Positions 7,089 to 14,748 of a DNA stretch of 14,748 nt are shown here, in pieces. The position numbers and the translations under genes are program-made. The DNA comes from Phoronis ovalis (taxonomy: Eukaryota; Phoronida; Phoronidae). The notes below the pieces were generated by a model. It had not been told where the DNA came from. It saw only the letters and a list, made by a program, of their open reading frames with translations, and made no database searches. Each line of letters begins with the position of its first letter. The stretch's first letter is position 1. The DNA lies in contig JAOXYB010077499.1 in the NCBI GenBank assembly GCA_028565635.1, positions 8,634 through 23,381 of the forward strand, in the 5' to 3' direction.

Positions 7089-10000
7089 CTACAAAAATCA
7101 AATCAAATCACAATTACAGTTGCTATGTCTGGGTTGTTGCTGATCTTATCTACTATCTCCTTAATTCCTTCACATACCATCAATACAAAAACACTGACCT
7201 ATTTCTGTTGACTTCATACACCTGAATTAAGTTTCCTACAATGTCCACCTAATGAGGTGATGTTTCCTGAAACTTTTGAACAAATTAAGAAATGAGAAAG
7301 TTATACAAAAAGGATGTAGAATAATGAAACAAAACAGATGTTAGGTATAAAAGGTGTCATATCATTTAGATTGATAGTGAATGCTTTTGGATGCAAGAGA
7401 AGTTTCTTAAAGGAATAACAAGCTGTATCATCATTAGAATAAACTACAATGTGTTCAGCTTGAAAGTTCAAAATCATTCTTAACTGCTGTAACTCATTAC
7501 CTCAGAAGCAATACTATACCTATATATTCCAATGTATTTTCTTGAATCACTACTTGATAATGACATATGACCATTGCCTGGTTCATCAATGCCATTCTTC
7601 ACCAAAAACAATTCAAATTCTTGTTCCTGACTTGGTTGAATAAATGTTCTCAGACCTATACCGAGAAATGTAGTGAATGAAAATGGGAATCTAAGATTTT
7701 TTTCGCCATAATGCAGAAATAGTTTCCTTACACCATTGCAACAAACATATAACCATACACAAGATTCAAATTCTAGTTTTTAAATAGTTTTCAAACTAAA
7801 TGCAGGGTATAAACTGTTTTGAAATATCCACACAAAATGCGTAACTGAATATTTAACACAGAAGTGTGTTGAGAAACAGAAATTACAAGAGACTATAAGG
7901 AACTGCTGATTTCCTTTCCTTCAGCAAATTTCAAATATATGACAAATATACGATTCTGCCAGCTAGACAAAAGTTTATTTTAAAATGGTGATGTGAACCT
8001 TTTCTATATGCAATCCTACATTTGTAGCTTTACAATAAATAAGTTAGTTGTAGCCAGTTCTGTTCATTGCAGTGTTTTGTAGTGCAGTTGCACTGTCTGT
8101 CAGGCAAAGATAACACAAACTTCTTACAATAGCATGTCAAATTTTGTGCAGTAGCTTTCTCATAAAACTAAAAGTGGCTATTTTTTTATTATTATAGTAT
8201 GACTCACCAACTAAGAGTTTTTTCCTCTTTGCCCCATACAATTTCAGTACTTGTTCACAGAATTCATTAAAGGGCAACTCAGCATTCATACCATGAATAA
8301 GCTTTGCAAACTGCTGGAGCTCATCTCCATTTAACTCATTTTTCAGCTATAGAAACAAATACTTATTTATAACACAAGTGAATGAATTGAGGCATCTGCG
8401 TCCTTTCATGTACCTGCACCTTAAAATTTGTGTGAATCCTTGGAACCCTTATTTCAGTGATATGAGACAGTTGAAGAAGAATATAATTAGCTGTACGAGT
8501 ATATGGAACACACATAAAACCTACCAGCAGAAGGAGCTTACAGACTATATATAAAACAAGAGGTTTGCATGTGCAGGCAGATGTTATCACAGTGACTTAA
8601 TATGGTTTGTAGCTGTACAATTTAATGCTAGTTTCCTCTAATTTTATACACCACACATAAAAGAAAGTACCAGATAGAATCTACTTTCGATAAAAGATAT
8701 AATATATCTTCATCAGATATTCAAGGAGCAAATCTTACAGGTATGTTGTTAATATATGCATCTTCTTTTCGATATTTATGGATGTGATTGTTTATTTAAT
8801 TTTTCAGCTTTGGAACAACATTTAGTAAGTATAAGATGGGGATCTATTTGGAAAAAGAAGTTTGCACTGCAGATACATGTCGATCAGGAACAAACATAAC
8901 TGCCAGTCAGCCATCCTGGAAGTGATGCAGGTCAAAGCAAACTTTAAATGTACTTTACTTTTTAACTTGAAATGTCAGTTTCGGATCAAGATTTGACCTA
9001 CTCTTTCAGGACATTCTAAAATATCACCTAGCCTATAACACTTGTCCACCTATGGCCATTATAAATTCATCTTCAGATCTTCCAGGTAGCACTTTATCTT
9101 GACATACCATCCCAGGAAGAAACAGAACTTCTAATCAGCCATGTTACAAGTGATCCAGGTCTTACATTGCCTGTTTCTTGCCTTCTGACTTGAAATGATC
9201 TCCCTCTCTCTCTGTATCACAGTTTTTAAATATGGACAAAAATAGCTTCACAACTACAAATAAACTTTCGTATTGGTATTTGACTTATTTTTCAAAGGTT
9301 ATTCTAAAATCCTGTCCATCCTATAACACCCAAAGACCTATAACCTTTATAAATCCATCTTTTAAATCATTTAAGTCAATGTTTCATTTTTCTGGCTAAA
9401 GACATATCATCTCGGGAACAAACAAGGCTGCCATACTTGAAGTGATCCAGGTCAAAATCAAATTCGAACAGTATTTTGGCCTCTGTTTCCCATCTGACTT
9501 GAAGAATGTCATTAGGTATCCCAATCTTTCAAGACCCATTTTTGAAGATCATTCTAAAATACCACCTAGTTTATAAAACCTGTATACCTATGGGTTTCAT
9601 AAATCCACCTTTAAATCATCCAGGCAATGACCCAGGTCAAAATCAAACATTTTTTAGCTACACACAATGACGATAACAACGACACATACAGAAGGACTAT
9701 GTGCCCATGCACTATGTGTAATGGGCATAAACATAATGTTTCTTTCTTGACAGCATATAAAATATAAGCAAATTTGTTCCAACTAATAATGGTCCATTGT
9801 ACTGATCTTCGTTATCAGGAGCTTTGACATCATAAATGCTTAGATAGCCTAAATCAGAAAAATATTAATTGTTAATATTTAATCCAAAATAAACATTACC
9901 ATATTCAAGTATCTTTCTGACTGAGTTGGTGCATCACTCCCCCCGGGTGATTCGTGTGGGTCCGTTACAGAAGGTGTCACACTAAAAGGTAAAATACACT

Positions 10001-13000
10001 TTTTTTTATTATGCATATGTTCTGTAGTATAAAATAAAGTTTCCTCAAAAGTGCCCCTTTACAGCCATTCACATACAGTATGCCATGCAGGGATATTTTT
10101 ACAGAATGAACAGGCCTCAGCTATAAACATTCATCTTCAGATTCTATCTTTTCTGTTGAAACTACACTTTACCAAACTAAACAAGTCAGATCATAAGAAA
10201 ACAAAACATATTTCACCACTGCCTTCAACAGAAATAAATTCAAAATGAACGTTTATTATTAATCATTCCAAAACAATTCTAGCAACTTGACATAGATTTG
10301 CACTTACAAAGATACAGGAATTATTACCAATGACATCAAGTTTAACATGCTTCTAGCAGTACAGTATCAAAAGAGTACTTCATATGATTGTATAATAAAT
10401 ATACTTACAAGTAAGGAGGAGATGTAAAATCTTGAAAATCTGAAAAAGCAAATAAAAAATACATTCTATTCCTGTCGAGATAACAAACCTGTTTTTGTTT
10501 ATGTTTTAGTAATCCTACTAAATTTGTGATCCTGATCACCACACCCATTTAGTGATAATACGAGGAAAAAAAATTAATAATTATAACAACTTGACTTCAG
10601 TACAGTGTCTTTATCAATCTGGAGACAGGTCGGCAAATGAGATTATACATGACTACAAATGTGTAATTTTAATTTTTTAAATTTTGATAGCATCTTACTA
10701 ACCATTTGACAAGCCATTATTCCCAGTTTGTTTGATAGCTCTCTCCAGCTCATTGAGAGCTTCTTCTTGGTAAACTAATTGAAAACACTGACCAACCAGA
10801 GAACACAACTCTTCTGATGATGACTAAGGAGAAAAACAAATCCGTATAAATATCAATTTTTTTCTGGTTTATATTTCTATTTTATACTTTAAAAATTTAG
10901 ATTATCATTCCATCATTTACTTTCCCAGCTGTATGAGCACACAAACTGAAATAAAAGCTATATAATAAGCTTTTTTATTATTGATATATAGGAGTGCCAT
11001 TTGTACATGGTAACCAAAGAAAAGATTTCACAGCTACAGCCATCAACAAAATGTAGCTGCCAAGTACCATGCTTATTGATGGTTTCACATGCCTGGAACT
11101 AATTATCCACAACGTCCCAGATGGCAGGGTATTACAGCAGGACAAAAACTAAATATTTTTTTAAGTGAAAGGCACTGTTTGACCACATTATTAAGGTACT
11201 CTAAACTTACACGATTAGCGCAGTATAAAACTGCTAGGTTGCAAAAAACCAAGCTTTCATCTGGGTTACCTAAAAAATAACATTGTCAAGATTATAAAAG
11301 GTGAATTTGCTATAATAGTTAATAATACGAACCACATTTCTCAGCAACAAATACTCACTTCTCATGTTAACTGTATCACACATAGATAAATAATCAATAT
11401 GGACTGCACACTGCATCATTACTCTCAGTTCAACACTAGTTTCCATGACTAGTGCTTATGCAATGAGTTGAATAATGTTGTCCAAGCAAGAAAAATTCTC
11501 AGACAATGCGATTTAACTTTCTACTCTGATTGGTTGAAACTTGGAAGTAATTAGGTTGTCTATACCCACCATATTTAATAGCAAGCAGATGTTGTGCATC
11601 GTCTTGTATGTAGCATATGGTAAGCACTTCAAAGATAGGAATTCTGACAATCAGTTCCTCAGCTCCATCACGTTTTGATATTTTTATATTATTTACACTT
11701 AAACTAAATATAGCATCATGTTCACTAGTTAGGTGCCATGGAGTAACTTTATTTTTCTGAAATAATAAAGATAAATATATAAAATATATGCCGTATTGGA
11801 AATGGTTCAAATTATTGTTATTTAACATATCTGAATCTTTCAGCTTAGAAGCAGTCAAAAGTATTTATTAATATATGTAAAAGATGAAATCATTCATGAA
11901 ATAAAAGGAAAATCTTTTATATAAGGGTTATGTAAAATACTTTGTGGGGGCCACTTGTATTCATACATATTTCACGGTCAGTGATCCTTTTGTGTAGCCC
12001 AAAACACAAAATGTGTCTGGTTTATACAATAAATATACATGGTTTGTGCCCTATGGTTAAGTGTACATGCTTTGTAATATTTGATTTTTGATAGGTATAT
12101 TTTAATATAAAGGGCTTTTTTTTACCTTTCCAGTATCAATAAGTCTCAGTATTTCTGTTCTGTTTGTGCTGTCTAGAGCAGCAGGTATCTTACCTATGAT
12201 ACCGGCAAACTGTAAGAAGAAATCATAAATGTGACAGTGCTCAAATTATTTTCATATCCAATCTCCTTCTTATCTCAATCATACCCTCTAATTAAGTTTC
12301 ATTGCCACTAAAAGCAAAAGGGCTGTTCCAATAATAATTACTAAAGGGAAGAGACTTGAAAATAATTATGATTATGGGTATATGGGTGTATAAAGTTTTA
12401 AATATGAGGAGAGAATAGTCTGAATTACTGGCAGATTCCTTTCAAATTATGGAGGTGGAGGAGCAGATAAATCATGTCTACTCCTTGGAGGAACTTCTAA
12501 TATACTAGAACAGCCCTACTCAATTTTCTTCAAATTGACAAACTAAAACTTGGATGGCTTTACAATCTGAGTTACTCAACATAATTTTATAAAAATAAAA
12601 ATCCGGAAAATTAAAAAGATTTTCTAACCTTTACTTCTTTTTCTACATATTCTTCAAATAATATTTTCCCGTCAATAATATAATCAGGAGGTACTAATAC
12701 GTATGTTTTTAATTCTCTTCGTGAACGCTCTCTGTGTTCATCCTTATTAGAACCACCACGCTTTTTGGAAGGTCCACCAAATACACCCTTAAAAAAGAAG
12801 ATTAAATGAGAACAAGATTTATTAGATTAAAAATTGACTTGCTGTTTTTAATGCTATTATTCCCTGTTTGACGTTAAACCTAGGGTCCGACAAATTTTCT
12901 CAAGGCTTTCTCATGGCTGCTATTAGTTCTTTAATAATGTGTCCTGGATAGTTGTGAAGCAGGCAGAATTTTTGACTCTGAGATTTATTATTTTTGGACA

Positions 13001-13768
13001 ATTTTCCATTGAAAATAATGGTTAAAACTACCAGTAAAATGTGTCTCTCGGTCCTGATGGCAATCTTGACAGCTATAATTGCCTAGTACATTATTCAAGC
13101 TAAGCTGGGGTATTATTAATTTTGTAAATAAGAGCTTAAGATGTGGTATATCTTTATTAACAAGAAATGACATGGTTAAAATATGATCACTAATTCACAG
13201 CCTTCAGTAAACATGCTTAGACAAATCGGTCACTGGTCACACCACTTAAACTAACATTTTTAAAATAAATATTTATTATTATCAATAATATTATAGTTTC
13301 TCATATTAATGTCCTCATGAAAATACCATTTCTGGCTTTGCTAGTACCTTCGTTTGTTAAACAACATAACTGGCAAATTATGTTTTATGACTTATAATGA
13401 CCTATTATCAGTATTCATTTAATTATTATAAAAAATATTTACTCCACCCAGTGTTTGCAGGTGCTCCGTCAATTTTTAACAACATGGAGATTGAAATTGT
13501 GACGTGCAGAGATATGAAAACTGGTGCTCCCGTCTGTATCCCAGCTTATCTACACAAATGCATCAATTTTTAAACATGACACTGGTTTCACTAATTTTTG
13601 TTTAAAATTCACTCTGCTTCAGTAGTGTCTGTCTGTTCAAATGTATTGCCTTTTGTTTTGGATAACCGCACAGCTTTGCTTTGTAAACAAGACAAGTTTC
13701 TGTTTTAACAGACGAAATGTAAACTTATAACACCACATTACCTTCTTCCTTCGGGCATCGTCGTCCAT
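6929..13768 (-). CDS. CCM2: CCM2 (malcavernin) orthologue, 11 exons
   Basis: Adaptor of the cerebral cavernous malformation complex. Known CCM2 binds KRIT1 through its PTB domain and MEKK3 (MAP3K3) through its HHD, acting in the cytoplasm at cell junctions. Coding exons, 5' to 3': 13742-13768, 12629-12787, 12126-12209, 11570-11756, 11211-11269, 10703-10823, 10409-10439, 9900-9981, 8208-8346, 7520-7655, 6929-7088. They total 1185 bases, 394 residues plus TGA, and every junction is GT...AG with matching phase. The start is fixed by an in-frame TAA three codons upstream. Diagnostic matches to vertebrate CCM2: EYVEKEVK (residues 55-62), RTEILRLID, LTSEHDAIFSLS (99-110), RDG, DDAQHLLAIK (142-151), EELCSLVGQ, LQQFAKLI, LLVGLRTFI and a C-terminal helix IDQLIADLS. 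Human CCM2 has 444 residues; this one is shorter mainly in the linker and tail. Introns are 263-1553 bases and hold no other gene. Confidence 0.95.
8875..9645. repeat. Three diverged tandem copies of a 230-300 base unit
   Basis: Units begin near 8875 (ACATGTCGATCAGGAAC), 9102 (ACATACCATCCCAGGAAG) and 9402 (ACATATCATCTCGGGAAC). Each then shows, in order: a CAGCCAT/GCCAT-type word, GTGATCCAGGTC, a ...TGACTTGAA... stretch, ATTCTAAAAT, CCTATAACAC or TTTATAAAACC, ACCTATG/ACCTATA, ATAAATCCATCTT or similar, and a CATC/TTCCAGG word. The middle unit carries an extra piece with a short CT run. Its non-coding character and location inside an intron suggest a local duplication or a family of dispersed repeat. 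Confidence 0.7.
9784..9848 (-). other. Candidate alternative CCM2 exon inside intron 8
   Basis: On the minus strand, acceptor TTTCTGATTTAG precedes an open frame GC-TAT-CTA-AGC that reads YLSIYDVKAPDNEDQYNG. It ends at a possible but weak donor, GTTGGA, at 9783. Taken this way it is 65 bases, phase 1 in and phase 0 out, exactly the phases needed to replace exons 7 and 8. It cannot follow exon 8 in frame, because exon 8 ends in phase 0. The acidic, turn-rich peptide looks coding rather than intronic. Alternatively it is a terminal exon reading to a TAG further on, or chance. Confidence 0.3.
10409..10439 (-). CDS. CCM2: CCM2 exon 7, a 31-base microexon
   Basis: Bounded by TTTTTCAG and GTAAGTAT, it encodes FQDFTSPPY between split codons (phase 1 in, phase 2 out). 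Its length is not a multiple of three, so it can be skipped only together with exon 8: exons 7 and 8 sum to 113 bases, taking phase 1 to phase 0. It lies in the linker between PTB domain and HHD, where sequence is not conserved, so it rests on the strong splice sites and phase fit. Confidence 0.75.
10703..12787 (-). other. CCM2: CCM2 exons 2-6: PTB-domain coding block
   Basis: Exon 2 (12629-12787) gives a basic Gly/Lys/Arg-rich region and the first PTB strand ending EYVEKEVK. Exon 3 (12126-12209) gives FAGIIGKIPAAL and RTEILRLIDTGK. Exon 4 (11570-11756) gives the core strands, LTSEHDAIFSLS to LLAIKYG. The 59-base exon 5 (11211-11269) supplies the strand FCNLAVLYCANR, matching CLVILAAE of the human protein. 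Exon 6 (10703-10823) gives the long C-terminal PTB helix, EELCSLVGQCFQLVYQEEAL. The exon 4 donor must be GTGGGT at 11569: using GTATAG four bases on would put a TAA into frame. No PTB element is missing. Confidence 0.9.
12788..13741 (-). other. CCM2: CCM2 intron 1 (954 bases)
   Basis: Runs from donor GTAATG at 13741 to acceptor TTTTTTAAG at 12788. It holds no exon or repeat I can support; a 61-codon minus-strand frame at 12988-13173 lacks any CCM2-like content. First introns often carry enhancers, but nothing specific is visible here. Confidence 0.75.
13742..13768 (-). CDS. CCM2: CCM2 exon 1 (coding part), start codon
   Basis: Encodes only MDDDARRKK before the donor GTAATG. A tiny first coding exon with a short charged N-terminus matches the Lys-rich start of known CCM2 proteins (human also begins with acidic residues then KK). 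The upstream frame, TAA AGT ACT GAT ATG, closes immediately, so no longer N-terminus is possible in this exon. Confidence 0.85.
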
Positions 13769-14340
13769 ATCAGTACTTTAGTCACATCCTTGAACAATTC
13801 GTTTAAAAACAGTATGGAAAAAACATCGGAACAACAAGGAAATATTAGAAAAACTTTTCCAGTGGCCACGGAAATTGAAATCTCGTTGAGTTATAATCTC
13901 GTAGTACGTTATTATTTATTGCCTGTCAAATTATGAATCAAAGTCTGGAACAATTACTTGATACAATAGGAAGTATTATGACTCTATTATGCTTCATCTG
14001 AGACTAATGTATCTAATTTATGCTGATTGTTTGACAAAAAATAGAAAATAAGTGTTCCCTGTTGTCACGCCATCTATTGAGCAGGTGTCCGAGTACATCC
14101 TGACTTTTTCCATTAGCCGGTAGCCTATTAGAGATGTGAATGTTATGTAACATCAGTGTGGAAGGGCTGTCTGCTTGGGTTGTCTGTAGGTTTTTGTCTG
14201 TTTATCAGCCCTGGCAGTTTGCATTGTTCCGGGGCATTATTCTTGTGTAAGTATTGCATACAAATCCTTGTAGTTTCCTAAAACACATTGACGTATAACT
14301 TGGTATAAGTATAACTATAACTATAAGGCAGCTAGCTGTT
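13769..14340 (-). promoter_or_regulatory. CCM2 5' UTR and putative promoter region
   Basis: No gene is found here. Reading toward CCM2, a YY1-like AGATGGCG lies at 14075-14068, about 300 bases upstream of the ATG. The plus strand holds an E-box-like CAGGTG at 14082-14087. A palindromic GTTATGTAAC at 14142-14151 matches the consensus of PAR-bZIP/E4BP4 factors. There is no convincing TATA box. The motifs are short and may be chance. Confidence 0.3.
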
Positions 14341-14748
14341 TAATGGAGTTTAATATCCCCTGGGGTGGGCCCTGCCATTCACAGTGACTGTATAATAATA
14401 CGTACCTTTCGGTATGCTTGTCCCATGGGTCTCCACTTTTGCCATGGGTATCTTTTTTAGTTTATTTAACACTTTACCAAGAGTTATAATATATATGCCC
14501 GGGGGGTGACAGTCAGAATAACTGGGTACCTATGTTATGAAGGTTAAAACTGAAAAGACCCTTTGTGGGACCTAGCACCTCAAAATTTCTACCCTTATTG
14601 GGACATATGAGCTCAAAAACTCATACACTTTTTGGACCTTTAGGGACTGGTCAGAAATTACCACAGGGGGTGTTGGTGCATTTCAAAAACATGGTGCACA
14701 AAAAAATCCAACCCCCCCTCCAGGGTTAGCACAAAAAATTGCAACCCC
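14341..14748. repeat. Homopolymer-rich repeat patch running off the right edge
   Basis: Composition changes sharply from AT-rich to patches with G and C runs (CCCGGGGGG at 14498-14506, seven C at 14712-14718). GCACAAAAAAATCCAACCCC at 14696-14715 recurs as GCACAAAAAATTGCAACCCC at 14729-14748, and a looser copy (GGTGCATTTCAAAAAC) precedes them. I read it as the edge of a dispersed or tandem repeat. No coding frame or transposase is visible. Confidence 0.5.

Larger units (their letters stand above)
8347..9899 (-). other. CCM2: CCM2 intron 8 (1553 bases), largest intron
   Basis: Separates exon 8 (ending in an ATG codon, then GTAATG) from exon 9. It is the only CCM2 intron with clear internal structure: a three-copy tandem repeat at about 8875-9645 and an exon-like segment at 9784-9848. 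A 75-codon minus-strand frame at 8363-8590 is hydrophobic at one end and does not match CCM2, so I treat it as chance. Confidence 0.75.
7520..9981 (-). other. CCM2: CCM2 exons 8-10: linker and harmonin-homology domain
   Basis: Exon 8 (9900-9981) encodes a Pro/Ser/Gly linker and the start of the first HHD helix (SERYLNM). Exon 9 (8208-8346) encodes LKNELNGDELQQFAKLI, then FNEFCEQVLKLYG and KLLVG, the helical core that matches LQQF/IQQF, IHEFC and LYGDSRKFLLLG of vertebrate CCM2. Exon 10 (7520-7655) completes it with LRTFIQP and EFELFLVKNGID. Exon 9 begins at CTG 8346 after TTTCTATAG and ends at a strong GTGAGT donor. The HHD spans about residues 243-325. Confidence 0.9.

Noticed and set aside
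8363-8590. 75-codon minus-strand frame in CCM2 intron 8
   Set aside because: It does not match CCM2, and exon 8 joins exon 9 in phase without it, continuing the HHD helix as in known CCM2.
8694-8710. Perfect inverted repeat AAGATATA A TATATCTT
   Set aside because: It is short, almost pure A/T and inside an intron. Such palindromes are expected by chance in this composition.
11089-11280. 63-codon plus-strand frame
   Set aside because: It is partly the antisense shadow of CCM2 exon 5 (11211-11269).
11566-11570. Alternative CCM2 exon 4 donor (GTATAG at 11565)
   Set aside because: Joining it to exon 5 creates an immediate TAA. The GTGGGT donor at 11569 gives a continuous PTB domain.
12988-13173. 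61-codon minus-strand frame in CCM2 intron 1
   Set aside because: No CCM2 similarity, and exons 1 and 2 join in phase 0 without it.

Overview
The window reads as nuclear DNA of an invertebrate animal, AT-rich by eye. One gene is broken into short exons by GT...AG introns of about 260-1550 bases. Polyadenylation signals and a TATA-type promoter can be seen. Nothing bacterial is present: no operons, and no ribosome-binding sites that decide a start. I cannot name the species. The single-copy CCM2-like gene and the intron sizes only say metazoan.

Layout, left to right. Bases 1-96 look like the last coding exon of a plus-strand gene that enters from outside the window. It is followed by about 1.65 kb that is probably its 3' UTR, with a degenerate repeat patch and a run of 14 C at 437-678, ending at AATAAA signals and a GT-rich element near 1750-1810. 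A TATA-like box lies at 2057-2062, and an intronless plus-strand gene follows at 2158-4845. It encodes an 895-residue protein I do not recognise: a short N-terminus, one membrane span, a Lys/Glu/Gln-rich coiled coil, and three tandem repeats of about 150 residues. Each repeat carries a basic cluster, a Pro/Ser-rich stretch and a YxVP tyrosine motif. The frame stays open for 34 codons past its TAG. Bases 4951-6414 are non-coding and AT-rich. This is where the two genes converge tail to tail.

The right half, 6929-13768 on the minus strand, is a complete 11-exon gene rebuilt here exon by exon. The splice phases close perfectly and give a 394-residue protein. It is an orthologue of CCM2 (malcavernin), with the phosphotyrosine-binding (PTB) domain and the harmonin-homology domain (HHD) both present. 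Intron 8 contains a three-copy tandem repeat and a possible extra exon whose phases would let it replace exons 7 and 8. Bases 13769-14748 are the upstream region of CCM2, ending in a homopolymer-rich repeat patch.

No functional link between the genes can be read from their order. The most novel item is the membrane-anchored triplicated-repeat protein with its repeated YxVP motifs. The most secure annotation is CCM2.
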